A DNA stretch of 64,000 bases from Rhodocytophaga rosea (GCF_010119975.1 NZ_CP048222.1:5928501-5992500), one strand, 5' to 3'; counted from the first letter of the stretch, positions 27,951-35,557 are shown. Numbers and translations: made by a program. Notes: a model not told the origin generated them from the letters alone.

Positions 27951-27999
27951 CATACAAACAAAAAAGCCCGGTTATCAACCGGGCTTTTTTGTTTGTATG
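27951..27999. terminator. Bidirectional terminator, perfect 23-bp stem
   Basis: A perfect inverted repeat: 27951-27973 pairs with 27977-27999 around a 3-base loop. The core AAGCCCGGTT/AACCGGGCTT is flanked by A-run and T-run, so it can stop transcripts from both strands. It separates the TerB-like gene from the convergent lipoprotein gene. Confidence 0.92.
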
Positions 28000-28011
28000 A
28001 AATCTTTAAAA

Positions 28012-28194
28012 TTAGTTAACTGATGTAGTATCAGTAGAAGTAGTGTCAGCGGGAGTAACTTCTTCAGGAGCAGTTTCAGCAGGAATTACTGTAGTGGTAT
28101 CAGTAGCTTCACCTTCAGAAGTGGATTTGTTTTCACAAGCAGAAAAGCTAACAGTTGCGTAAGCGAAAATTACTGCAAATAGTATTTTTTTCAT
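28012..28194 (-). CDS. Small lipoprotein (paralogue of 28335-28538)
   Basis: A 60-residue lipoprotein. The signal peptide MKKILFAVIFAYATVSFSAC ends in a lipobox with lipidated C20, and the mature part is short, acidic and Thr/Glu-rich (TTTVIPAETAPEE, DTTSTDTTS), so it is probably unstructured. Its neighbour at 28335-28538 shares the signal sequence, SFSACENK and the Thr/Glu-rich tail. Its upstream DNA carries the GGTTAC-N15-GTATTAA motif also found before the nearby ECF sigma gene, so it is a likely member of that regulon. The role is unknown. Confidence 0.82.
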   Translation of the reverse strand: MKKILFAVIFAYATVSFSACENKSTSEGEATDTTTVIPAETAPEEVTPADTTSTDTTSVN

Positions 28195-28228
28195 TTTTTA
28201 GTTTTTTTAGTTTTCGATAAATTCCGGA

Positions 28229-28256
28229 TTAATACAAATCTTACAGGGAGGTAACC
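28229..28256 (-). promoter_or_regulatory. Putative ECF sigma promoter of lipoprotein gene 28012-28194
   Basis: On the minus strand GGTTAC (28256-28251) is followed after exactly 15 bases by GTATTAA (28235-28229), 34 bp before the start codon. The same elements with the same spacing occur before the other lipoprotein gene and the sigma gene. Confidence 0.7.
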
Positions 28257-28275
28257 CAGCCTTTCTATAAAAATT

Positions 28276-28317
28276 TTATAAAAAAAGCTTACCTAAGTAG
28301 GTAAGCTTTTTTTATAA
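28276..28317 (-). terminator. Terminator of lipoprotein gene 28335-28538
   Basis: A perfect 19-bp stem (28276-28294 with 28299-28317) around a 4-base loop, with the core AGCTTACCT/AGGTAAGCT flanked by A- and T-runs. It lies 18 bp past the stop of the minus-strand gene. Confidence 0.9.
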
Positions 28318-28334
28318 GGCTATTATTTATCTTA

Positions 28335-28538
28335 TTAGTTTTTAGTAGTATCAGTTTCAATGGTTTCTGTTTTCGTGATTGTGTCAGATTCAACTACTGT
28401 TTGTTCAACTTCTACAGCAGTAGTGTCTGTTTCAACTACTGTTTCATCAGCTTCTGCATCAGATGTACCTTTATTTTCACAAGCTGAAAAGCTAATTGTT
28501 CCAAGAACAATCATAGCTGCATACATTATTTTTTTCAT
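28335..28538 (-). CDS. Small lipoprotein (paralogue of 28012-28194)
   Basis: A 67-residue lipoprotein. MKKIMYAAMIVLGTISFSAC is the signal peptide with lipidated C20. The mature part starts ENKGTSDAEADE and continues as an acidic Thr/Val/Glu repeat (VVETDTT, VVESDTI, IETDTT). It is paralogous to the gene at 28012 and both read away from the ECF sigma gene. Its upstream region has the shared GGTTAC-N15-GTATTAA motif, so the sigma factor at 28664 probably drives it. No enzymatic function is expected; an envelope spacer or sensor ligand role would be a guess. Confidence 0.83.
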   Translation of the reverse strand: MKKIMYAAMIVLGTISFSACENKGTSDAEADETVVETDTTAVEVEQTVVESDTITKTETIETDTTKN

Positions 28539-28574
28539 AATCTACGGTTTTAAGGTTAAAGTTAAATTTCGGGT

Positions 28575-28602
28575 TTAATACAGGAACTATACGAAGGTAA
28601 CC
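28575..28602 (-). promoter_or_regulatory. Putative ECF sigma promoter of lipoprotein gene 28335-28538
   Basis: Minus-strand GGTTAC (28602-28597), 15 bases, then GTATTAA (28581-28575), located 36 bp before the start codon. The bases after the -10-like element (ACCCGAAATTTA) also resemble those before the sigma gene. Confidence 0.72.
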
Positions 28603-28624
28603 CAAAAAAGATTTATTATTTGCA

Positions 28625-28652
28625 GGTTACAAAATTAGTAACTTCGTATTAA
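28625..28652 (+). promoter_or_regulatory. Putative autoregulated ECF promoter of the sigma gene
   Basis: GGTTAC (28625-28630), 15 bases, GTATTAA (28646-28652), then ACGAAATTT. The start codon at 28664 is only 11 bp after the -10-like element, so the mRNA would have a very short leader. The motif is shared with the two divergent lipoprotein genes. Confidence 0.72.
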
Positions 28653-28663
28653 ACGAAATTTTC

Positions 28664-29233
28664 ATGAACAGATTGCTGCTTCAACCGGATGAAGAACTGC
28701 TGGCTTCTTTGAAAAGAGGTGATGAAAGGGCACTTGGAATGTTATATAAACTCCATTTTCCGATGATTCTTCATTTTATACTCAGCAATAGTGGTACAGA
28801 ACAGGAGGCAAAAGATATTTACCAGGAAGCTATTATAATTTTATATGAAAATGTACAAAGAGATGATTTTGAGTTAACCTGTAAAATTAAAACCTATATC
28901 TATTCTGTTTGCCGCAGGCAATGGCTGAAGAAACTGGCTGAAAAGAGCAGATATGTGGGTAAAGTTGAAGATTTCGAAAGTTTTGTGCCTTTTGTAAAAG
29001 AAGATGCTGAGATTGAAGAAAAGGATATTCAATTTAAGGTGATGCGACAGGCTATGGAAAAACTGGGAGAGCCTTGCAGGACTATACTTGAAGATTTTTT
29101 TATACATGACTTTACCATGCAGCAGATTACCGATAAAATGGGTTATACCAATGCTGACAATGCCAAAAACCAGAAATATAAATGTCTGATGCGGTTAAAA
29201 AAGATATTTTTTTCAGGTTACCAAAATGAATAG
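28664..29233 (+). CDS. ECF-type RNA polymerase sigma factor
   Basis: A 189-residue sigma-70 family protein with only regions 2 and 4. Region 2 includes LGMLYKLHFPMILHFILSNS, the DIYQEAIIILYENV helix and IKTYIYSVCRRQWLKKLAEK. Region 4 includes CRTILEDFFIHDFTMQQITD, a helix-turn-helix, and NAKNQKYKCLMRLKKIF. This is the size and layout of group IV (ECF) factors. The next gene, 11 bp downstream, encodes a membrane protein with an anti-sigma-like N-terminus and a protease domain. The promoter motif in front of this gene recurs before two lipoprotein genes, so it probably regulates itself and them. The inducing signal is unknown. Confidence 0.9.
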   Translation: MNRLLLQPDEELLASLKRGDERALGMLYKLHFPMILHFILSNSGTEQEAKDIYQEAIIILYENVQRDDFELTCKIKTYIYSVCRRQWLKKLAEKSRYVGKVEDFESFVPFVKEDAEIEEKDIQFKVMRQAMEKLGEPCRTILEDFFIHDFTMQQITDKMGYTNADNAKNQKYKCLMRLKKIFFSGYQNE

Positions 29234-29244
29234 ATTTATAAGAT

Positions 29245-30351
29245 ATGAACACTATGAATGAATATGAATGGATAGAACGCTATGCGGCTGGTCAGCTTAG
29301 CGAAGAAGAAAGAAGTATTTTTGAACAAAAATTAAGAGATAATCCCCAACTGGCTGCTGAATTAAGTACCCATCAGGTACTAATGGATAGCTTAAAGCTG
29401 TATGGAAACCGTTCGCAGCTTAAAAAAAAGCTAGACGTTTTTCATCAGGAGATGGCAAAGGATACAACCTCTCAAGGCCGCAGGTTAAATAAATATAGTG
29501 TACAGGTTTTCTGGAAGAGACATTTGCCTACTATGGCGGTAGCTGCTTCGGTGGCGGTTATTACAGTGATTGGCACTCTGTTTACGATGGATTACCTGCG
29601 TTCACTAGAAAACCGCCAGATCAGTTTTTACAAAGAGTTAAAACGAGAGTTAAATAGTATTAAGGTCACGCAGCGAAATATTGCAAGTGCTGTACCTGAA
29701 ATACAACCAGAAGTTCGGCCTGTCAGTTATAGTGCCACTGGCTTTATGGTCGCTTCTAATGGCTATGTGGTAACTAATTATCATGTAATCAATGGGGCAG
29801 ACTCAGTGTTTATTGAATCCAGGATGGACGAATTATGTCGATACAAAGTAAAGGAAGTTTACAGTGATAAATTAAGTGACATATCAATCTTGAAAATCAC
29901 TGATCCGGATTTTACATCAACTGTCAGAGTATCATATGGTTTTAAAATTAAGGAGGCGGATTTAGGAGAACCTGTGTATACACTTGGATTTCCCAGAGAA
30001 GATATGGTTTTTGGGGAAGGTTCAATTAGTTCAAAAACTGGTTTTGAAGGAGATACTACAGCCTATCAGATATCAATACCTGTGAACCCAGGAAATAGTG
30101 GAGGCCCCTTACTGGATGAAAAGGGTAATCTGATAGGTATGATTACAGGTAAAAATACAGCTGTAGAAGGTGCTGCTTTTGCTATTAAATCCAAGTATCT
30201 TCTTAGTCTGATTGATTCAATTCCTGTAGATTCTCTGCCAGAACCGGTATTGCTTTCCGGGAAAAATTATGTAAAGGACTTGAAACGGCCAGAACAGATC
30301 AAGCAGCTGCAAAGTTTAATATTTAATGTGAAAGTGTATCACCAAAAATAA
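29245..30351 (+). CDS. Membrane-bound anti-sigma-like/HtrA-type serine protease fusion
   Basis: A 368-residue protein in three parts. Residues 1-90 (WIERYAAGQLSEEERSIFEQ, then LRDNPQLAAEL) look like the cytoplasmic N-terminus of anti-sigma factors, without the HxxxCxxC zinc site. Residues 96-117 form one membrane helix. Residues 160-335 are a trypsin-like S1C domain with the complete triad H180 (TNYHVI), D212 (LSDISIL) and S285 (NPGNSGGPL). No PDZ domain follows. The topology puts the protease in the periplasm and the anti-sigma part in the cytoplasm. Coupled to the sigma gene, it is probably its direct regulator. Proteolytic signalling is inferred. Confidence 0.85.
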   Translation: MNTMNEYEWIERYAAGQLSEEERSIFEQKLRDNPQLAAELSTHQVLMDSLKLYGNRSQLKKKLDVFHQEMAKDTTSQGRRLNKYSVQVFWKRHLPTMAVAASVAVITVIGTLFTMDYLRSLENRQISFYKELKRELNSIKVTQRNIASAVPEIQPEVRPVSYSATGFMVASNGYVVTNYHVINGADSVFIESRMDELCRYKVKEVYSDKLSDISILKITDPDFTSTVRVSYGFKIKEADLGEPVYTLGFPREDMVFGEGSISSKTGFEGDTTAYQISIPVNPGNSGGPLLDEKGNLIGMITGKNTAVEGAAFAIKSKYLLSLIDSIPVDSLPEPVLLSGKNYVKDLKRPEQIKQLQSLIFNVKVYHQK

Positions 30352-30395
30352 ACATAACAGCTGGTTCATCGCTGGCTGTTTTACTTTTAAGTACC

Positions 30396-30710
30396 TTATA
30401 AATACCTTAAAAACGCTCCCCATTTGCGGTATTTTAAATAATATGCATCATCGTCATGCGTATAGGCTTCCCGCTCGAAACATATGTTCAGATACGCATT
30501 CAAATGAGATTGACCTCTTAGCCGGTTCCATAGATAGTTTATCAGGTAAAAAAAGTAAAAAGGTATTACCAGCAGTTCAACTTGTTGACGAATATGAATC
30601 TTTTCATGTCTGATCAGCCTCTCATCCGTTAGATCTTTGTGGTATTTTACTAAAATAAACGGGAAAAGTGCCATCCCTCTGGCAGGAATAAATGATAAAT
30701 GCCTGATCAT
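30396..30710 (-). CDS. Small membrane protein with HExxH motif
   Basis: A 104-residue protein with two hydrophobic stretches (around 10-22 and 47-60). Between them lies RHEKIHIRQQVE, an HExxH zinc-peptidase signature (H35-H39), and a downstream CFEREAY could supply the third, glutamate ligand. The order resembles the core of M56/BlaR1-like and M48-like membrane peptidases, but the protein is much shorter. It is convergent with the protease gene upstream. It may be an active minimal protease or a degenerate relative. Confidence 0.65.
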   Translation of the reverse strand: MIRHLSFIPARGMALFPFILVKYHKDLTDERLIRHEKIHIRQQVELLVIPFYFFYLINYLWNRLRGQSHLNAYLNICFEREAYTHDDDAYYLKYRKWGAFLRYL

Positions 30711-30947
30711 ATATTTTTCTTCAATTTTTGATAAAACCTATCTTTTTTATTTTGCGTAAATTAATGCAGGTGTAAATTTTATAAATACATAAGATTATAT
30801 CCTAACGTATGCAATGTCATTTATACGCTTTTAGGTTCGCTGTAGTGATATAATATTTTAGTTTTTGCCGGAGAAGATAATCTTCTTTCTTGCAATAATG
30901 CATATTAGGAATAAAGTAACAATACAGTGCGTAAAGAAATTAGTGAA

Positions 30948-31208
30948 ATGAAAAGCATGATAACTTTTGATGGAAAATTTCAGAAACTAGGTGTAATCCT
31001 GTTTTTATGTATCAGTATGTTGGCTTGCCAGAATTCAGAGTCGACGGAAATGAAACAAGAGCAATTGAATAATAATAGTTCCGGCATGGACCAGGATCAT
31101 ACAGCTGCGCCTCCTGATACCTTAGAAACACCAGGCATGGGTAATAGAGATACTACTCAGCTGAATAATTCAACATCAACTACAGATTCTGTTCAGCAGA
31201 AATTTTAA
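30948..31208 (+). CDS. Small lipoprotein
   Basis: From the ATG at 30948 an 86-residue lipoprotein; a GTG at 30927 would give 93. The hydrophobic stretch LGVILFLCISMLAC ends in a lipobox cysteine. The mature part is polar, rich in Asn/Thr/Ser/Gln (NNNSSG, DTTQLNNSTSTTDS), probably disordered. The following gene encodes a similar, longer polar lipoprotein, so they may be functional partners. No GGTTAC-type motif is seen upstream. Function unknown. Confidence 0.7.
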   Translation: MKSMITFDGKFQKLGVILFLCISMLACQNSESTEMKQEQLNNNSSGMDQDHTAAPPDTLETPGMGNRDTTQLNNSTSTTDSVQQKF

Positions 31209-31255
31209 AACCTAACTAACATAAGCCAATTTCTAATTTAAACCTTAAATCAGCT

Positions 31256-31726
31256 ATGAATTTTAACAAAGGATTATTAACCAAATTACGATATAGCCTT
31301 TGTATAATGGCAGTAACTTTATCTACTTACTTATACTCTTGTGATAGCGGAACTGGTAATAGCGGCAATTCTTCAACTAACGGCAACCAGACAGATATAA
31401 ATAATGAATCGGATGCAAGCACCAACGGAAATGATGATCCTGCTGATACTTTAACTATAGGGGGAAGTAGTGATGGACAGCCAACTGGAGCAACTCCCAT
31501 TCAAGATTCAGTGGCGACGCCAAGTATGAGAATAGATTCTCTACAAAACAGCCAGTCTGGAACCAACTCTACCAATAATGGGGATAATGCCAATAAAAAC
31601 GGGAACAATTCAAATAATGGTAATTCAAACCGGGTTAATGATAAGCAAAAAGGTCAGGGGAATAATAGCAGTAGTGGTAATAGCAATATAGAGACAAGCA
31701 GTGATAAAAAATCTGATAATCAATAG
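31256..31726 (+). CDS. Asn/Gly/Ser-rich lipoprotein
   Basis: A 156-residue protein with an N-terminal signal (YSLCIMAVTLSTYLYSC) whose lipobox cysteine is about residue 29. The rest is low-complexity: GTGNSGNSSTNGNQT and NNGDNANKNGNNSNNGNSN, rich in Asn, Gly and Ser. It is expected to be an extended, disordered surface or periplasmic lipoprotein. It follows another small lipoprotein gene by 47 bp and is closed by a terminator. No domain is recognisable. Confidence 0.7.
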   Translation: MNFNKGLLTKLRYSLCIMAVTLSTYLYSCDSGTGNSGNSSTNGNQTDINNESDASTNGNDDPADTLTIGGSSDGQPTGATPIQDSVATPSMRIDSLQNSQSGTNSTNNGDNANKNGNNSNNGNSNRVNDKQKGQGNNSSSGNSNIETSSDKKSDNQ

Positions 31727-31749
31727 CTAATTTTAATTTATTTACATGA

Positions 31750-31783
31750 GCCACCTTTTGGAAAGTCCGGAAGGTGGCTTTCT
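31750..31783 (+). terminator. Terminator after the Asn-rich lipoprotein gene
   Basis: GCCACCTT (31750-31757) pairs with AAGGTGGC (31771-31778), with a 13-base loop and a short T-rich tail (TTTCTT). Confidence 0.75.
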
Positions 31784-32221
31784 TATCGCCTTAGTTATTG
31801 CTTAATTAAATACTAGGAAAGGAATTCCATAAAATACATATTAATAATTTTAGCGCTGATATTTAACGAGTTATAGATTTTGTATTTGTTTAGTTAGGAG
31901 TAAAATTTTTTAATATAATCATCGCCAGCTGAAATGAAAATTGGATAAAAAGAGGTGATAAGTAATTATGGTACGTAATATTTTTTGTGTAATCAGGCAA
32001 AGTAATCCTTATCTCTTATTTTATGATTCATTTATGTTGAACTAAACTATAGGTAAATTTCAAAAACTACGGGCATTTAACTATCATTTTATATAAATCC
32101 GGATTTTTAGCCAAAAAAATTCTTATGTAAGCATAAGTATATATTTACAGGTGCATTGCTTTTATATAGTATCGATATTTCGGAAAGAAACAGAACATAC
32201 AAGCCTTTAAATAATACAGCA
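31784..32221. other. Gene-free stretch
   Basis: About 440 bp of AT-rich DNA between the terminator at 31750 and the coiled-coil gene. An open stretch on the minus strand (32107-32352) overlaps the plus-strand gene and is not convincing. No RNA gene, promoter or repeat could be identified. Confidence 0.6.
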
Positions 32222-32503
32222 ATGACACGGGAACAATTAGAGCAAAAGATAAGAGAAATGGAAGCTACCATTAACCAGTTGAAGTTGGAAAAAGAGGAAG
32301 CACAGAATATGGTAGAAGTAATTTTTGAGTGTGTGCAGAAATTAGAACACAAATACAGAAAGTCTGTAAATCGTGAACTGAGTTACCGTGAAATGCTTTT
32401 CCACTTCAATCACCAGAAAGCCAAAGATTTATTACAGGATTATATCAGCAAAGATGCCCTGAAAGTACAATTCTACGGTGGATATAATTTCCGTAGCAAT
32501 TAA
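32222..32503 (+). CDS. Small coiled-coil protein
   Basis: The ATG at 32222 gives 93 residues; an in-frame TTG at 32156 exists but its residues look non-coding. Residues 3-45 form a clear charged coiled coil (EQLEQKIREMEATINQLKLE, then KEEAQNMVEVIF), and the tail reads DYISKDALKVQFYGGYNFRS. I do not recognise the family. It is soluble and stands alone with its own terminator. A small dimeric structural or regulatory protein would fit. Confidence 0.65.
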   Translation: MTREQLEQKIREMEATINQLKLEKEEAQNMVEVIFECVQKLEHKYRKSVNRELSYREMLFHFNHQKAKDLLQDYISKDALKVQFYGGYNFRSN

Positions 32504-32555
32504 AACGCAGTAACACAGATTTTTCTGTATTGCCATAGTTAAGAATAGAAACTGA

Positions 32556-32587
32556 AACCTGCCATTTTATAAGTGGCAGGTTTTTTA
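32556..32587. terminator. Terminator, usable in both directions
   Basis: AACCTGCCA (32556-32564) pairs with TGGCAGGTT (32574-32582), followed by a T-run. It lies between the convergent coiled-coil and NuiA-like genes. Confidence 0.8.
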
Positions 32588-32590
32588 TTG

Positions 32591-32989
32591 TTAAGTCTCC
32601 ACCACTTTTGTAGATAAACCTGCTCGCTTCCCTTGGGCATCTTTACCAGCTATATAGACAGTAGCCTCTACCTTACCGGCTTTAAATACCTGAATATTTT
32701 GCAGATTGCTTTCCAACACCTGCCTGAGATTTTTAAATTTCTCAGTGCCTGCTTTCTCTTCCTCTCCGTACCAATCCTGAACCTGAGTAACCGGTTCAAA
32801 GAATTTATCCAGGGAAATAGTTTGCACTGGCACACCTGTTGATAAGCCACTTAGCTGACGCATTTCCTTTTTGCTTAGCTTGTCGCTCGTGGTCTGCCAT
32901 TCAAAATATTCGAACGGATAATCTGATTCACTGGGATAGAGTAAACCTTCAGCAGCTTGTAGAAGGGTTTGTTTGGTATCATTTGCCAT
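32591..32989 (-). CDS. NuiA-type nuclease inhibitor homologue
   Basis: A 132-residue protein matching the length and key stretches of the Anabaena nuclease A inhibitor NuiA: LLYPSESDYPFEYFEWQ near the start, SLDKFFEPVTQVQDWYGEEE in the middle and LSTKVVET at the very end. NuiA binds and blocks a beta-beta-alpha-metal (NucA-type) DNA/RNA endonuclease in a tight 1:1 complex. No nuclease gene of that type is in this window, so its target must be elsewhere or foreign. It lacks a signal peptide and is cytoplasmic. The match is from remembered family sequence and is strong. Confidence 0.82.
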   Translation of the reverse strand: MANDTKQTLLQAAEGLLYPSESDYPFEYFEWQTTSDKLSKKEMRQLSGLSTGVPVQTISLDKFFEPVTQVQDWYGEEEKAGTEKFKNLRQVLESNLQNIQVFKAGKVEATVYIAGKDAQGKRAGLSTKVVET

Positions 32990-33228
32990 ATTTCAATTAC
33001 TAATATATTACAATTGAGTGGGTTAACAATATTGGTTTATAATTTTCCTGTTTGTAAGCTAAAATTATGGTCGGCACGCTACAAAATATCCATTCCTATT
33101 CTTTTATCAGCTCCTGATTTATTATAGTAAAGCCTGCTACAAATAAAGATTTTCTTTTAGATTTGTAACCCCATTTCATTATCGAAACGGAGCAGTATCT
33201 ATTTTAGATGTCTATACATATACAAGAA

Positions 33229-33236
33229 TATCTTTG
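33229..33236 (+). promoter_or_regulatory. Bacteroidota -7 element (TATCTTTG) before the cyclophilin gene
   Basis: TATCTTTG fits the TAnnTTTG consensus used by the main sigma factor of this phylum. It lies 42 bp before the ATG at 33278. The matching -33 element is weak (TTTAG near 33203). Confidence 0.5.
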
Positions 33237-33277
33237 TAGGTCTAATATTTTATATTCAACCACTAAATTACCTTTCT

Positions 33278-33721
33278 ATGAAAACGGCTGAAATGCATAC
33301 AGCAAAAGGCGTGATGAAAATAATGTTTTATGAGCAGGATGCGCCAATTACAGTGAAAAATTTTATTGATCTGGCTGAAAAAGGCTATTACAATGGCACC
33401 ATCTTCCATAGAGTAATTCCTGATTTTATGATCCAGGGTGGCGACCCCACGGGTACAGGCCGTGGCGGTCCTGGATATACTATTAAGGATGAAGTTACTG
33501 GGGGTAACCAGTTTCATGATAGAGGAGTGTTGTCTATGGCCAATACAGGCATGAAAGATTCTGGGGGCTCTCAGTTTTTCATCTGCCACAGCCGAAAAAA
33601 TACATCTCACCTCGACCGTAAGCATACTTGTTTTGGAAAAGTAGTGGAAGGCCTGGAAGTAATAGACCAGATCCGGCAAGGCGATAAAATCGAAAAAATT
33701 GTGATCAGCGAGCAGGTTTAA
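33278..33721 (+). CDS. Peptidyl-prolyl cis-trans isomerase, cyclophilin type
   Basis: A 147-residue single-domain cyclophilin without signal peptide, so cytoplasmic. It has GTIFHRVIPDFMIQGGDPTG with the catalytic arginine (R46), then GRGGPGYTIKDE, LSMANTGMKDSGGSQFFIC and HLDRKHTCFGKVVEGLEVID. This is the short PpiB-like form of about 150-165 residues. It catalyses proline isomerisation during protein folding. It is a single-gene unit with its own promoter-like element and terminator. Confidence 0.92.
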   Translation: MKTAEMHTAKGVMKIMFYEQDAPITVKNFIDLAEKGYYNGTIFHRVIPDFMIQGGDPTGTGRGGPGYTIKDEVTGGNQFHDRGVLSMANTGMKDSGGSQFFICHSRKNTSHLDRKHTCFGKVVEGLEVIDQIRQGDKIEKIVISEQV

Positions 33722-33785
33722 CTGGAGGTTTATACAGGCTTTTGCAGCTGGCAGGTAGTCAGTTGTTTAAAAAATAATTCGGTAC

Positions 33786-33819
33786 AAAAACCCTGCGGTT
33801 TACACCAGGCAGGGTTTTT
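33786..33819 (+). terminator. Terminator after the cyclophilin gene
   Basis: AAAAACCCTGC (33786-33796) pairs with GCAGGGTTTTT (33809-33819) around a 12-base loop. Confidence 0.85.
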
Positions 33820-33895
33820 CTGTCTACAATACAGCCGTGAAAATTTATAACAGATACGGTTCCGATTGTGCCTACGATTGATTAGTTTTATTATT

Positions 33896-35476
33896 ATGGA
33901 TTCAGGAAAACAGTTTAGAAAAGCATTTTCAAATACTGGTACACGAATAGGTGCAAACCGTCTTCTGGATACTGGTATGGGTAAACTTCCACCCCAGGCC
34001 CTGGAAATGGAGGAAGCTGTGCTGGGGGCGCTTATGATTGAAAAAGATGCATTAACTACCGTTGTAGATATTCTGAAGCCCGAGAGTTTTTATAAAGATG
34101 CCCATAAAGAGATCTACCGTGCTATATTAGACCTTTTTGCACAATCTGAACCGGTAGATATTCTTACGGTTACCCAGCAGCTCAGAGCCACTGCTAAGCT
34201 GGAAATGGCAGGTGGACCGTTTTATATTACTGAGCTTACTTCCCGTGTGAACTCAGCAGCTAATATTGAAGCGCATGCCCGTATTATTACCCAGCAATCC
34301 ATTAAACGGGAACTTATTACTATCGCTTCTGAAATTCAACGGGATGCTTTTGAGGATACAACAGATGTGTTTCAACTCCTGGACCGTACCGAGCAAAACC
34401 TGTTTACAATTTCAGAGTCCAACATCCGGAAGAACTTTGCCGATATGCGTACCCTAATGCAGCAGGCTATTAAAGAGCTGGAAGCTAAAAAGGACCATGA
34501 AGATGGATTAACAGGAGTTCCAACTGGTTTTAGCGCTTTAGACCGCATTACTTCAGGCTGGCAAAGGTCGGATTTAATAATTCTAGCTGCCAGGCCGGGC
34601 ATGGGAAAAACAGCGTTTGTAGTATCGGCTATGCGGAATGCAGCGGTAGATTTTAATATGGGAGTGGCTATCTTCTCTCTGGAGATGTCATCGGTGCAGC
34701 TCGTAAACAGGCTTATTTCAGCGGAAGCGGAATTGGAAAGTGAAAAGATTAAGAAGGGAAACCTGGCTCAATACGAGTGGGAACAATTGCATTATAAAAT
34801 CCGGAACCTGGAATCTGCCCCTATCTTTATTGATGATACGCCAGCCTTATCTATACTTGAATTACGTGCTAAATGCCGACGGTTAAAAGCTCAGCATGAT
34901 ATTCAACTCGTCATTATCGATTATTTGCAGCTTATGTCTGGCGATTCATCCGGAAAAGGGGGTGGCGGAAACCGGGAGCAGGAAATTGCTTCTATTTCCA
35001 GGGCACTGAAAAATATTGCCAAAGAATTAAATATACCAGTGATTGCACTTTCGCAGTTGAGTAGGGCTGTGGAAACAAGAGGAGGGGAGAAAAAGCCACA
35101 ACTTTCGGATTTGCGTGAATCCGGGTCAATTGAACAGGATGCGGATATGGTTATATTCCTGTACCGTCCTGAGTATTATGGCATTACACAGGATGAAAGT
35201 GGTAATCCAACTACCAATATGGGAGAGGTGATTATAGCCAAACACCGGAATGGTTCTCTGGATACCGTACAGCTTAAATTTGTGGGTAAATTTACCAAGT
35301 TTGCTGATATGGATACTGGAAATCTGTCTCCTTTTGGCAGTGCTACCTTTCCGGAAATGAATGCAATACCTTCAGAATTTGATATGCCTCCGGGAACGAT
35401 TACCTTAGGTAGCCGGGCAAACCGTGGTGTACCTCCTTCGAGTGGCCCTGCTCCAGATGATAACCCACCTTTTTAA
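33896..35476 (+). CDS. dnaB: Replicative DNA helicase DnaB
   Basis: From the ATG at 33896 the protein has 526 residues (a TTG at 33866 would add ten). The N-terminal domain starts LPPQALEMEEAVLGALMIEK, as usual for DnaB. The RecA-like C-terminal domain has Walker A ARPGMGKTAF (about 232-241), LVIIDYLQLMSG as Walker B and GEVIIAKHRNGSLDTVQL near the end. It is the hexameric helicase that unwinds DNA at the replication fork. The C-terminal tail after residue 470 is proline-rich and unconserved. No intein is present. Confidence 0.96.
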   Translation: MDSGKQFRKAFSNTGTRIGANRLLDTGMGKLPPQALEMEEAVLGALMIEKDALTTVVDILKPESFYKDAHKEIYRAILDLFAQSEPVDILTVTQQLRATAKLEMAGGPFYITELTSRVNSAANIEAHARIITQQSIKRELITIASEIQRDAFEDTTDVFQLLDRTEQNLFTISESNIRKNFADMRTLMQQAIKELEAKKDHEDGLTGVPTGFSALDRITSGWQRSDLIILAARPGMGKTAFVVSAMRNAAVDFNMGVAIFSLEMSSVQLVNRLISAEAELESEKIKKGNLAQYEWEQLHYKIRNLESAPIFIDDTPALSILELRAKCRRLKAQHDIQLVIIDYLQLMSGDSSGKGGGGNREQEIASISRALKNIAKELNIPVIALSQLSRAVETRGGEKKPQLSDLRESGSIEQDADMVIFLYRPEYYGITQDESGNPTTNMGEVIIAKHRNGSLDTVQLKFVGKFTKFADMDTGNLSPFGSATFPEMNAIPSEFDMPPGTITLGSRANRGVPPSSGPAPDDNPPF

Positions 35477-35501
35477 CAGTTCGCAGTGTGCCTGATCAGA
35501 A

Positions 35502-35557
35502 CGAAAGCACCAATCCTTTTCAAAAAAATGAAAAAGGAGTGGTGCTTTCGCCTTAGT
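35502..35557 (+). terminator. Long hairpin terminator after dnaB
   Basis: CGAAAGCACC (35502-35511) pairs with GGTGCTTTCG (35541-35550), with inner pairing of CCTTTTC and GAAAAAGG, followed by a T-rich stretch. Confidence 0.75.

Noticed and set aside
32107-32352. 81-codon minus-strand frame
   Set aside because: It overlaps the coiled-coil gene, whose charged heptads on the plus strand are more convincing.
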